A DNA stretch of 64,000 nt, taken from positions 79,365,928-79,429,927 of the forward strand of contig JBAIZL010000003.1 of the NCBI GenBank assembly GCA_036971475.1. Direction: 5' to 3'. The position numbers were made by a program, and so were the translations under genes. The notes beneath the pieces were generated by a model. The model was given only the letters and a program-made list of their open reading frames with translations, was not told the DNA's origin and searched no databases. Below, piece after piece: positions 35,201 to 45,551 of this stretch. The first letter of the stretch is position 1; each line of letters opens with the position of its first letter. The stretch is from Prosapia bicincta. Taxonomy: Eukaryota > Arthropoda > Insecta > Hemiptera > Cercopidae.

Positions 35201-35245
35201 TTTATATTACAAAGATGCCTGAGTAGCAGATGCTCAAGAGAGATC
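29217..35245. repeat. Intronic satellite, 113-bp and 124-bp monomers
   Basis: About 6 kb of tandem repeats, roughly 50 monomers. Core landmarks of each unit are TTCTACTTTTAAC, ACATTAGATTCTGTAGTCCA, CACTGGATACTAAAGGGAA and GATGCTCAAGGG. Central units are 113 bp; units around 29900-31000 are 124 bp because they keep GATTATAGAGATG, which the short form lacks. Both flanks hold more diverged units (29217-29700 and 34400-35245), the centre is nearly uniform. The array lies wholly in intron 4. No conserved open frame. Confidence 0.97.
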
Positions 35246-35722
35246 TCAAGAAATCTATTGCTGGCTAGTTTTACAAGAAATCAAAAAATGGGTTGCAATC
35301 TCACTTCTATTAATTTCAAAACACAATTTGTGTTTATCAATTATATGATAGACTACAGATTTATTTTCAACAAATTCTCACAAGATAGGTGTACAAAAAA
35401 GTGCTAAAATAATGAAAAATTTTATAATAGAATTATAAAAGATGTTTCAAAACAACTAATTCACAACTATGTCAAGTGTTCTATCATAACTCAATGAATA
35501 GATACAAGGTCTAATAGGCATCAAACTTATTATTTTCAAATGAAGTCTATTGCTATCCATTAGCAGATGGGGTTACAGGCTATTATGAAAGGTAAGCTGT
35601 AGTAGCCTCAACAGATCACAATGCTGGTGTAAGCAGCAAAAAGGTGAATAACCAAAAAAGTGGCAACTATAATGTTATATGTCTATTATCTGCATCTATA
35701 ATTTTGTCAGTCAAGCTAGGTT
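35246..35722. other. Intron 4 sequence, no gene
   Basis: Ordinary AT-rich intron between the satellite and the MITE. Nothing recognised. Confidence 0.5.
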
Positions 35723-35726
35723 TTAA

Positions 35727-36324
35727 CCATTAGATTAGCATTCACGTACCACTACATGAGATTGTGTAACGGCCAGCGTATGCATTCCTGTATATGTACA
35801 TTCTACAATTTTTCTCAGATTGCTGTATGTTTATGATTTGTTTTCCTGTGTATTATGTTGTATTCTAGATTAAATATTTGCAGCTATCTGGACAATAAAT
35901 ACTACACAGAGTACATGGTAATCATTGTTTCATGTTTAAAGTTCAAGGGTTTCCCCCTATACAGATCGTTTCGAGGTTTGTTTGCTGTTTTATAATGAAT
36001 AGGCGATTGAATAATGAAGTATTTTGTGTCCACAGTCTATACTTTTTCCCATATGTTGACAGATAGTTTTGAAGTCTGTACAGTATTTTACAACAAAAAA
36101 AAGAATAACAGATAATTTTTAGCAAAGAAATTGTCAGTAAATGTAACGTCAAGTTTGGTTAACAAGAGAAAACAAGTAAATAAAAAACAAAATAATTCAA
36201 ACATTACAAATATTACTATAATTTAAAAAATTGGAGAAAAAAAGAAAAAGATTAGAAAAAAAATTGTAAGTCTTTCAATAATATCTTGCCAAATCAGGCC
36301 AGGAACATATTACTAATCAAAGGG
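35727..36324. mobile_element. piggyBac-type MITE, family 1 (old copy)
   Basis: Same family as 8164-9212. The left side has TTAA (35723-35726) and a mutated tip (CCATTAGATTAGCA); the right tip ACTAATCAAAGGG is intact but the flanking TTAA has decayed to CTGA. It ends about 120 bp from exon 4. Confidence 0.75.
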
Positions 36325-36445
36325 CTGAACAAAAACAAAAAAATGCAAAACCTTGTTATAGTTACAGAGTAAAATATACATAATTTAATGGGATAAGATA
36401 TGATCATAAACTTACTAACAATACTAATTTGTAACACCAACCCAC

Positions 36446-36615
36446 CTCAACAGTGACAGTGTAAACAAATTGACTCAAAGCATTTATACGTTCTTGACAT
36501 GTGAATCTTGCCCCTGAATGCAACTCGTTCAAAAACATCAAAGAATTTTTAGGAACCAGAAGACGGCGCAGTCTTGCATTTTGTCTCCTCTTTCTTATTT
36601 TTCTGCTTACTTTAA
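36446..36615 (-). CDS. dsRBD gene exon 4 (first half of first dsRBD)
   Basis: Acceptor ACCAG right of 36615 and donor GTGGGT left of 36446 (chosen over a GTTGGT 4 nt further because it gives the intact TVE-VDG junction with exon 5). Phase 1 in, phase 0 out. A strongly basic segment (VKVSRKIRKRRQNARLRRLL) could be a nuclear signal or RNA contact. It leads into the first helix (VPKNSLMFLNELHSG) and first strands (FVYTVTVE) of the first dsRBD. Confidence 0.88.
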
Positions 36616-36717
36616 CTGGTAAAAATAAAAACAAAAGTCATATAAATAAGTCATCAACTTTTATATATCTTAACTTAGAATAGTATTGACCTAAGGCTTA
36701 GGAACAATGCACATCTC

Positions 36718-36724
<7 letters not shown>

Positions 36725-36779
<55 letters not shown>
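36725..36779. repeat. (TA)n microsatellite left of PLE B fold-back
   Basis: About 27 TA units. Confidence 0.95.
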
Positions 36780-36782
<3 letters not shown>

Positions 36783-37065
36783 TATTTTTTGGACTAGGAG
36801 ACTGACAGACTTACCTTGGTAAGAGTCCACACTGTAGTCTTGAGATAGAAACACATAAAAGCACTCAAACAATGAATTTATAATTATTTTATTTCTCCCA
36901 TATTTCTTTTTGTGTTTTCTCTTTGATTGACAAAGACCACTGTGTGGTTGAAATATATCATTGTTTAAGTGCTTTTATGTGTTTCTATTTCAAGACTACA
37001 GAGTGGACTCTTACCAAAGTAAGTCTGTCAGTCTCCTAGTACAAATTACCAACCAAAACTAACCT

Positions 37066-37069
<4 letters not shown>
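36780..37069. mobile_element. PLE B fold-back (two inverted 3' ends)
   Basis: 36785-36875 is the B end in minus orientation, 36890-37069 in plus orientation. Both contain the GGTAAGTCTGTCAG block (one inverted). No coding. (TA)n on both sides (36725-36779, 37070-37131). Confidence 0.88.

Positions 37070-37131
<62 letters not shown>
37070..37131. repeat. (TA)n microsatellite right of PLE B fold-back
   Basis: About 31 TA units. Confidence 0.95.
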
Positions 37132-37133
<2 letters not shown>

Positions 37134-37690
37134 GGAATACAAAACCGTATTGATTTTTAGTAAGTATTGTATTTTAACGTTTTTCGAAAGTATTGAAAAA
37201 GACATTAGAAATACTAAAAATAACAAATCCAAAAATTACTAAACTCCTGATAATTCTTGTTCAATACAGTAATGATATTAATAAAACTAACTTTGACAGT
37301 AAAAGCTTTCATAAGAACTATTTAATTCTCAAAATAAGCAGATGGACTTTAAAAAAGCAAAGATTTTGGGAGGGCACCTCTAACAATTCATTGAATCTAC
37401 CTTATTGCCTACTGCTGTAAGCTCTATCACCAACCAAAGCTTTCAATTTGTAAAAACCTACACAAAGTACAGGTGCTCCTCAAAAGCAACTGCTTGTAGT
37501 AGATGCCTATTTATGTGACATACCTAGATTCACCACTTTTATTTATCTTATGTCACTAATAAATAATATGTTTTTGGTAGCCATATTTAGAAATGAGAAA
37601 TAATAAAACAGTTTTAGGAGCACAAAAGTAAAATTAACCATTAATCAGGGAATTAAAGAAGAACAAATATTGACGGTGGCCAGTTGCTGA
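37132..37690. other. Intron 3 sequence, no gene
   Basis: AT-rich; a 75-codon open frame at 37193-37420 shows no motif. Nothing recognised. Confidence 0.5.
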
Positions 37691-37693
37691 GTG

Positions 37694-38006
37694 CAGTAGA
37701 GTCTCGATAATCAGAGTCCCGATATTTCGAGCATATTTCCATTTGAGCTTATTTTATCATTTTAAAAGAAAATGATGAATCTGGCTTCTAAGAAATATTT
37801 ATAGTGATATGAGTCGGGTTTCCAAGAAATGTGCTTATAAAGCTCTATAAACTTACTTAGTGCATTTTAAATTACCTGTACTATAATGGTTCATTAAAAC
37901 TCTTATTTTTTTCTAATGCACAGGAACGTAATTCTATGTAATTCCAATTTTCGGTAATTCGAGGGGGTCTTGGTCGCATCTATGTCAAATTATTGAGACT
38001 CTACTG
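37694..38006. mobile_element. pogo/Tigger-type MITE
   Basis: 313 bp with terminal inverted repeats CAGTAGAGTCTCGATAAT on the left and the complement of CAGTAGAGTCTCAATAAT on the right. The right flank has TA; on the left the dinucleotide is TG, so the TA duplication has decayed on one side. CAGT-starting ends with TA targets are typical for the pogo branch. Confidence 0.7.
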
Positions 38007-38539
38007 TATTTAATGTGGATTGTAAAGTAGGTATTTCAGGTTTTTGTTAATTTTCTGCATTTTAAGTGTTATATTTTTTTCAACACTGAGTGATAATTAA
38101 TGGGTGATAATTATAATAGTAGAGTGAAAACAAGCAAATTTAACAGGTTACTTTAACTCAGCATGTAGCTTAACGTAGTTATATTTTGTACTTGTAAGTT
38201 TGTCTCAGGTTAGTAGTTCAAACACTTTACAATTCAGACATCTATATTTAAATCTCATTAGCAGTGTAATATTTGTATAATAAGCTAATTCAATGTATGT
38301 TTTGAATAATTCGCAGGATATATATATATATATATATAAACCTTAAAACAGTGAGACTTTTACAGTATAGGTAAGCCCTAAAAATAGAAGTTTGCCAGTA
38401 ACTGTCCCTAAACCAAACTTTGACAGTTTTGACTCTATTGATAATATTAGAAACTAAATTTAAAATGTTTTTGAGTACGTGAGTCACTACAGAATGAAGT
38501 ATGACGTGACGGAAGCTGCAAGTAGGTTACAGTTTGCCA

Positions 38540-39020
38540 TGGCGTCTACGTCACGGGTAATTAGTGATTCTTAAATTCCTGATCTTTTACTTGATCCTGA
38601 TTTATCAGAATGTAGTTCAGTTTCTTGTCGGAGTGATGTTAGTGATAATGATAATGTGAATATGTCAGAAGAAGTAGGTAATTGTGAAATACTTCAATTC
38701 GATGAGTGGGATGTGTTCAGAGTCATTTGTAGGGTTCAATAAGATATAATTTACAGCAATACAAGGTCCTAGAAATGCAAGTAATAATTTTAAAAATCCG
38801 ATAGACTTCTTCCAGTTATTTGTTTTCAGACAATTTGCTTCAGGAAACTGTCTGAAAGTAATAGATATGCAAATGGCAAAGTAGCTTAACTAAAAGAGCG
38901 ATCTATTTGAAAAGCCTTGAGTGATATTAGCTTAATTGCATTAAAATCCTTTCTTGGTATAATTTTGAATATGGTTATGCATCCTAAATCTGAATTGTGG
39001 GACTGTTTTGTGTGAGGATT
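38540..39020 (+). pseudogene. piggyBac transposase fossil, N-terminal part
   Basis: Several short in-line segments on the plus strand, in shifting frames, match the piggyBac layout: an acidic Ser/Asp-rich start (SDVSDNDNVNMSEE), then FTAIQGPRNASNNFKNPIDF followed by FQLFVF, then SNRYANGK (in place of TNRYA), then LIALKSFLGIILNMV. The catalytic domain with its Asp residues is not seen, so the copy is a truncated remnant. It might be related to the TTAA-flanked MITEs in this window, but nothing here proves it. Confidence 0.6.
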
Positions 39021-40380
39021 GTGTGTCATCCTTTTTTTAAAGATGTGTTCTCAAGGGTGAGGTTTTTGCAAATAAGGTAAGAAAATCATATACATACTAT
39101 ATTAGTAAATAAAAATGGCTTAGTTCACTAAAATAATGTAAGAGAAACAAAGTTTCCCATGAACAATATTGCAACTTGCAGGTGAGGAATTTGCCTGAAT
39201 TTAATTACAAGTGGGGAAGGAAAGCATGTTGAAAAAATCTGAATGCTACGGGTTAACATTTTTAAGGACCTAGCCAAGCTGATATTATTAATAGCAAACC
39301 ATGTTTCCTAACAATGGTATTTAAATAGCAGCAACATTACTTCATTTACTGTGCTTAACTAAAATTGTAACATCTCCAATATCCTAAAAACTATTGATAA
39401 AAAGTAAAATTGAAAATTTTCAGGTAGCCTTCAAGATACAGATCTCCCTTAAAGATATTTAAAAAAATTATAACTAATTTAGATAAAATCAGAAATTACG
39501 AATAATTCTTACTAATTTCAGAATCATCCATCATACATATCAATAATACCAATAGGAATCCTTATTCCTAACACTCATGGATAGACCAAGTAATTCTTAA
39601 TCTTCAAAATTTGGTCAATATTTAGACTGTGTTGTAGGGAAAGGCGTTGGGTAAAATGATCGGGAAGAAGTGAGTTACTAAGTCTTGCATAACCCAAGAT
39701 ACTACAAATGTACACTGTAGTCACCTTTACCCATTAATGTTTTAATTAAATGTTCCATTCATATTTCTTCCGAGCTACAGAAATTATACAAAAAAAGAAA
39801 ATTATATGAAATTTTACCAAAATGAGAAATTAAAGTTAAAAGCAACTATTTCTTGATGGCATCAAATTTCTTAAAATATGATTTTAAATTACTAAAAAAT
39901 GATGTCATAGTAAACCGCTGAATGATCATTTTCTTTCACTCCACCTTCAAACTACCACAAATATTATATCTGCTACAAACATCTATCAACACATCAAAAT
40001 AAAAAAGGTAGCTCCACATATATGAAAATGAAATGGACTTCTAAGTCACGTCAAATAACTCTTGAGTTGACGGTTCTTTCTGCATGTTTCTAAAGTTAGA
40101 AAATTACAAACTATCATGGAAATTGTTTTTGAGCCTGAAATCAATAATAAAGATAAATTGAAAGCAATTGTTTTTTGTTGTTTGAAAGGCTATTAATTGT
40201 GACTTCGAAACAAACTTTCTTGGTCCTGATCAGGTTTAGGATTCCTGTGCAATAAGCGAGTTTCCATATTTGGAAAAAAATGCTACTGTAATTAAAATAA
40301 GTAAGCAAGGTTTTTTAATCTATAACAAAAAAATATATATATATATTTTGAAATTTAAAAGTTCATCAAATATATATATA
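39021..40380. other. Intron 3 sequence, no gene
   Basis: AT-rich with small ATATAT runs near 40330-40380. Nothing recognised. Confidence 0.5.
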
Positions 40381-40556
40381 TTTGACTTTGATTTTATTTC
40401 ATTCTCTCATATTTCTTTTTGTGTTTTCTCTTCGATTGACAAAGACCACTGTGTGGTTGAAATATATCATTGTTTTAAGTGCTTTTATGTGTTTCTATTT
40501 CAAGACTACAGTGTGAACTCTTACCAAGGAGTATGTCAGTCTCCTAGTCCAAAAAA

Positions 40557-40558
<2 letters not shown>
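40381..40558 (+). mobile_element. PLE B 3' end
   Basis: A single B end in plus orientation, with the hammerhead-like block CGATTGACAAAGACCAC. The conserved donor-like motif is damaged here (CCAAGGAGTATGTCAG). Confidence 0.8.
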
Positions 40559-40600
<42 letters not shown>

Positions 40601-40605
40601 AATAT

Positions 40606-41806
40606 CCTCAGTTGTTTTGGTGTGTCTGTGTAAGCATTCTTTGGTCCTAGAGGGGTAACATCTATATTAACCAACAGGTATTCGCTGGAAGATATAGTAC
40701 GAGTGATAAATGTCCTCAGTTGTTTTGGTGTGTCTGTGTAAGCATTCTTTGGTCCTAGAGGGGTAACATCTATATTAACCAACAGGTATTCGCTGGAAGA
40801 TATAGTAGGAGTGATAAATGTCCTCAGTTGTTTTGGTGTGTCTGTGTAAGCATTCTTTGGTCCTAGAGGGGTAACATCTATATTAACCAACAGGTATTCG
40901 CTGGAAGATATAGTAGGAGTGATAAATGTCCTCAGTTGTTTTGGTGTGTCTGTGTAAGCATTCTTTGGTCCTAGAGGGGTAACATCTATATTAACTAACA
41001 GGTATTCGCTGGAAGATATAGTAGGAGTGATAAATGTCCTCAGTTGTTTTGGTCTGTCTGTGTAAGCATTCTTTGGTCCTAGAGGGGTAACATCTATATT
41101 AACCAACAGGTATTCGCTGGAAGATATAGTAGGAGTGATAAATGTCCTCAGTTGTTTTGGTGTGTCTGTGTAAGCATTCTTTGTCCTAGAGGGGTAACAT
41201 CTATATTAACCAACAGGTATTCGCTGGAAGATATAGTAGGAGTGATAAATGTCCTCAGTTGTTTTGGGGTGTCTGTGTAAGCATTCTTTGTCCTAGAGGG
41301 GTAACATCTATATTAACCAACAGGTATTCGCTGGAAGATATAGTAGGAGTGATAAATGTCCTCAGTTGTTTTGGTGTGTCTGTGTAAGCATTCTTTGGTC
41401 CTAGAGGGGTAACATCTATATTAACCAACAGGTATTCGCTGGAAGATATAGTAGGAGTGATAAATGTCCTCAGTTGTTTTGGTGTGTCTGTGTAAGCATT
41501 CTTTGGTCCTAGAGGGGTAACATCTATATTAACCAACAGGTATTCGCTGGAAGATATAGTAGGAGTGATAAATGTCCTCAGTTGTTTTGGTGTGTCTGTG
41601 TAAGCATTCTTTGGTCCTAGAGGGGTAACATCTATATTAACCAACAGGTATTCGCTGGAAGATATAGTAGGAGTGATAAATGTCCTCAGTTGTTTTGGTG
41701 TGTCTGTGTAAGCATTCTTTGTCCTAGAGGGGTAACATCTATATTAACCAACAGGTATTCGCTGGAAGATATAGTAGGAGTGATAAATGTCCTCAGTTGT
41801 TTTGGT
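40606..41806. repeat. 108-bp minisatellite, about 11 units
   Basis: Tandem units with landmarks GTGTCTGTGTAAGCATTC, TCCTAGAGGGGTAACATC and GGTATTCGCTGGAAGATA. The unit is 108 bp, a multiple of three, and one minus-strand frame is open through it (36 residues, including VTPLGPKNAYTDTPKQL). Units near 41180, 41290 and 41720 lack one G in the TTTGGTCC run, so the frame is not kept throughout. It lies in intron 3, its end 170 bp from exon 3. The left end follows (TA)n at 40559-40598. Confidence 0.95.
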
Positions 41807-41978
41807 GTTTTCCTGGCGAAAAACCAATTGTGGTTATCATCGCCAATCAACAACTAAGACAAAATCGGCAATATTTTTAAACACAACTGGAAACAACTAC
41901 AAGTATAGTAAAATATTTACACAGTCACTTGTATATATGAAGTCGCAATAAGAGCAAAAGGTTATATACGGTACTTAC

Positions 41979-42180
41979 CTGCTGGACCTTTTTTCATCCA
42001 GTGCGGTTTATGAGATTGTACTTCTTGTCCTTCTTCACCGTTTGTTTCCGACTCCTCTTCTGGTGCTGCTCGAGGTGGAGAGTTTTCCACTTTAGGAAGA
42101 AGCGAAGAAATCTGGGGAGCTGGTGGCGGTGCTGGCATTTGTGGCACTGGCGCAGGTGCTGGTGTCGGCGAAGATACACT
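41979..42180 (-). CDS. dsRBD gene exon 3 (Pro/Ala-rich and acidic linker)
   Basis: Acceptor CCCACAG right of 42180 and donor GTAAGT left of 41979; phase 0 in, phase 1 out. The segment opens with a low-complexity Pro/Ala stretch (SPTPAPAPVPQMPAPPPAPQ), continues with an acidic part (APEEESETNGEEGQE) and ends HKPHWMKKGPAG, just before the basic region of exon 4. It is probably disordered and may carry phosphorylation or proline-binding sites; no fold recognised. Confidence 0.88.
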
Positions 42181-43298
42181 CTGTGGGACAAGGGGAATGG
42201 TCGCTATGCAGATTAATACGGGGAGATATTCAGTGGCACAAGGCATTAAATAGACAACCAACACATTAAGATGTTTTGCACAAGGCAAGCATTGAACAAA
42301 ATTACATTTTTCAAAAGACTACTTTGAGGCATTAAGTGTCCCTTCAATACCATAAGTAAAACAATCACAATTTTAAAAGTAAAACCTCTTTTATTGTTAA
42401 AATTAAAGTTTCAGGCGAAATGGAATCATAATGCCTTACAAAGGAAAAATGTAAGTTTGATGCAACCCAACATGTCTTGATATTTGACAACAGATGGTGT
42501 TGGTTGTCGTTCATGTAAGCAGCCATTGCCATGGAGCTTCCCCTCCGATCTCATGCATAACTGAGCCGCCCAGGTAAACACAAATATTTTCTTATGAAAA
42601 TGTTGTGCCCATGACATAATTTAAAATGCTACTATAAATGTTACTTTTGACTTAGTAAATAATTTCATCAATCTTCAAGTAAACATACTCTGCTTTATAA
42701 TCCTAGATTAATGAAAGTGTGCAAAAATACTGCAATAGAACAAGCATATTGTGCCCACATTAAATCAGACAAAGCTATATTCTTCAACATACCTTATGGC
42801 AGTTTTCTTGGTTTTAAATATTTACTAACAATTAAGATCTTTCCCAAGATAGTTACAAACCTGGTCCAGGGTTCTAAAAGCAACAAAAAAGCCGCATCAT
42901 GTGTCATGTATGCTCCTAGTCGCGATACAGATATTTGGTAACTAGCCCTACAATCTGGTTTTAAAACTAAGTTTTATAATGGTTGGTACATATTTTATTT
43001 CTTCTCGACATTGTAATTTTTAGATAAGAAATTACGATATTTTATCATTTGTCAAATCCAAATAAACATAAACTGCATAAACATTAATTTAGAAGTTTCT
43101 ATTAACCTAGCAAATGTCCTACAGAATATTGACATTCTATAAATATTATTAAATTACTAAACACCATCTGGGAGACCATTACAACTAGATAACAAAAGCT
43201 CTTAATTACTTTCTTATTTCTCATAACTATTGTCAGTAAAAAGTATAAAAATTATTTTTGTTAATTACAGTTATTTTTCTACAAGAAAATATATACCA

Positions 43299-43300
<2 letters not shown>
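42181..43300. other. Start of 14-kb intron 2, no gene
   Basis: No coding, repeat or structured element recognised. Confidence 0.5.
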
Positions 43301-43301
<1 letters not shown>

Positions 43302-43387
<86 letters not shown>

Positions 43388-43405
43388 AGGGAGGGAGAGA
43401 GAGAG
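43302..43405. repeat. Compound (TA)n(GA)n microsatellite
   Basis: About 60 bp of TA followed by about 40 bp of GA with AAG/GGG interruptions. Confidence 0.95.
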
Positions 43406-43429
43406 CAATTATTAAACAAACAAGTGCAA

Positions 43430-43650
43430 ATTTTTACTTTTGTGATGAGGCACCTTTGGACCATTGTCGAAACACTTAATTATTATTCTGTGAAAGAGAA
43501 TAATAATTCAGTGATTCAACAATGGTCAAGTGACTGAAAGGTGTCTTATCACAAGGTATAAATTAATTGCACTTAATTGTTGAATAATTGTTTACAATTA
43601 ACATATAATAACTCTATAATGCCAGTACAACAGAATAATTATAGGGAATG
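43430..43650. mobile_element. PLE A-like fold-back, diverged
   Basis: Two A-like tails facing each other around TTAATTATTATTCTG: TGATGAGGCACCTTTGGACC on the left and GGTCAAGTGACTGAAAGGTG on the right. They differ from family A at many sites (for example GCCAGTACAACAGAATAA in place of GTCAGTGCAACGGAAAAA), so this is an older or separate subfamily. Confidence 0.7.
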
Positions 43651-43703
43651 TTAAATCTCCTAGTCCAAAAAATCTAAATAATCTTTACCAACCAAAACTA
43701 ACC

Positions 43704-43743
<40 letters not shown>
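43651..43743 (+). mobile_element. Short PLE B end and (TA)n
   Basis: About 55 bp of the outermost B end (CTAGTCCAAAAAATC onward) leading into (TA)n at 43709-43743. Confidence 0.75.
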
Positions 43744-43745
<2 letters not shown>

Positions 43746-44022
43746 AATTTTTTGGACTTGATAGGAGACTGACAGACTTACCTAAAGGCAATAGTCCAAA
43801 ACTGCAATCTCTTGGAAATAAGCACTGGAATAAGTTTTTTCTCTTTCTTGACTGAAGAAGATCATGTTGATCGAAATATTTCAAATAAAAGTGTATTAAG
43901 TGTTTTATATGTGCTTATTTCCAAGAGATTGCAGTTTTGGACTATTGCCTTTAGGTAAGTCTGTCAGTCTCCTATCAAGTCCAAAAAATTCCTAAATAAG
44001 CTTTAAGCTCTACTAGAACTAA

Positions 44023-44024
<2 letters not shown>
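43744..44024. mobile_element. PLE C fold-back
   Basis: Minus-oriented C end (43744-43822) directly followed by a plus-oriented one (43823-44024), with CTGAAGAAGATC / GATCGAAA near 43850-43880 and the TTTAGGTAAGTCTGTCAG block at 43948-43966. No coding. Confidence 0.88.

Positions 44025-44102
<78 letters not shown>
44025..44102. repeat. (TA)n microsatellite between PLE C and PLE D
   Basis: About 39 TA units. Confidence 0.95.
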
Positions 44103-44103
<1 letters not shown>

Positions 44104-44169
44104 CGTTTTCTTGTTTAATAATTTAAAACAACATAGGTTATTCAAATACAAGAATAATTATTATTTTAT

Positions 44170-44214
44170 ATCCAAAGCTTTTCGTTGGCAAACAGTACCA
44201 ACATCATCAGGAAT
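44170..44214 (-). ncRNA. Hammerhead-ribozyme-like motif, canonical core, PLE D
   Basis: On the minus strand: helix I 5' strand AUUC, core CUGAUGA, one extra U, helix II GUUGG with CCAAC, GAAA, a minimal helix III in AGCUUU, a UUU cleavage triplet, then GGAU pairing back to AUUC (one G-U). The core strands are those of a hammerhead. Hammerheads with very short helix III are known from PLE terminal repeats. The extra U before helix II is the one departure. Confidence 0.55.
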
Positions 44215-44408
44215 GAAAATTACAATAATGTAAGCTATAGGCCTAAAACATATGTTTAATTAGAAATAGAATTGTTGCTAAATTTATACAAATTGCCAAA
44301 TTTATTTTGTTGCTGTAACATTATAGACATTAAATATAGTATCAAATTTAGAATGTATTTGTTCTTTTACTAATTTGTTATTATTATTGTGTTTATATAT
44401 TTCGAATG

Positions 44409-45550
44409 CTAGAAAAAAACCGAACTAGCACAGGTGAAACAATAAAACGAATGCAATAAGGCTGAAAGTCGCCTGGCCTGTCACGTGACTCTTGCTCCGC
44501 CTACTGCTCGAGTTTCATCTGCCTCCTGCACTCAGTCTGCCCGTGGCGTCTGTTCTAAGTAGTTGACGTTTTGTCTGTGCGTCGGAAAAATGTTGAATGT
44601 ACAGAAAGAACAGCGTGTTAACATCAAATTTCTTTTCAAACTTGGAAAATCGGCAAGTGAAACGTTTGTAATGTCGCAACAAGTGTACGGCGATGATTGT
44701 TTATCGCGAACACAAGTGTTTGAGTGGTTTAAACGATTTAAAGATGGCTGCGAAGACACAAGTGATGACGCCCGCACTGCCAGACCATTGTCAGCAAAAA
44801 CTGATGCAAACATTGAAAAAATCGGTAAACTTGTTCGAGAAGATCGCCGTTTAACAATCAGAGCAATGTCTGAGTTGACAGGAATTTACAAGGAAAGTGT
44901 TAGGCAGATTCTTCATGAAAGTTGCAACATGAACAAAGTGTGTGCCAAAATGGTTCCAAAGTGTCTCACAATTGAACAGAACGAACGCCGAAGAATGATT
45001 TGTTCTGATATCCTAGAAAACATTGAAAGTGATCCCACCTTTTTACAAAATGTTATTACTTGTGATGAATCGTGGTTTTTTACTTACGATCCCGAAACCA
45101 AACGCCAATTGATGCATTGGAGCGAGTACGGAGAAAACGGAACGATTTGTGGAAAAAAAAAGACATGGATCCTGCACCAAGACAATGCCCCAGCTCACAA
45201 TGCGTTGTCAGTGAAGACGTTTTTAGCCAATCACAACATTCCAATCTTAGACCATCCACCCTACTCACCTGATTTGGCCCCCTGTGATTTTTTTCTTTTC
45301 CCTAAAGTCAAGTCAGCTTTGAAAGGAACTAGATTTGAGAGTGTTGAAGCAGTAAAAGAAAAAGCGACGGAAGTAATGTATGGACTTACCGAAAATGATC
45401 TGCAGCATTGCTATGAACAGTGGAAAATTCGTATGGAGCGGTGTATAGACCGAGGAGGAGAGTACATTGAAGGAGATAACATCAAATTGTAAATAATGGA
45501 AAATAAATTTTTTTTATAGCATCAGTTCGGTTTTTTCTAGCCACACCTCG
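44409..45550 (+). mobile_element. mariner element inside PLE D, internally deleted
   Basis: Terminal inverted repeats: CTAGAAAAAAACCGAACT on the left, AGTTCGGTTTTTTCTAGCC on the right. The right end is complete out to ACACCTCGTA and TA; the left lacks about 11 outer bases (no ACGAGGTGTGG), so the element is missing one tip. It interrupts the GIY-YIG coding region of PLE D. Confidence 0.88.
44590..45492 (+). pseudogene. mariner transposase with internal deletion
   Basis: The frame is open over its length. N-terminal helix-turn-helix (EQRVNIKFLFKLGKSASETF, later SRTQVFEWFKRFKDG), the linker LTIRAMSELTGI, then the first catalytic Asp in TCDESWFFTYDPETK, the second in HQDNAPAHN and the third in SPDLAPCDFFLFP: the D,D34D type. 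Between GENG (about 45140) and the HQDNAPAH strand some 60-70 residues usual for mariner transposases (about 345 residues) are absent, without loss of frame. The protein would lack part of the catalytic fold and is presumably inactive. Confidence 0.9.
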
Positions 45551-45551
45551 T

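Noticed and set aside
29217..35245. CRISPR-like array
   Set aside because: Whole monomers repeat without unique spacers; this is satellite DNA in a eukaryotic intron.
41962..42288. 108-codon minus ORF starting at an upstream Met as a complete small gene
   Set aside because: The reading before 42180 lies upstream of a good acceptor, and the part after it fits phase-compatibly as exon 3.
43258..43479. ORF with Ile/Tyr repeats and Glu/Arg repeats
   Set aside because: Translation of the (TA)n(GA)n microsatellite.
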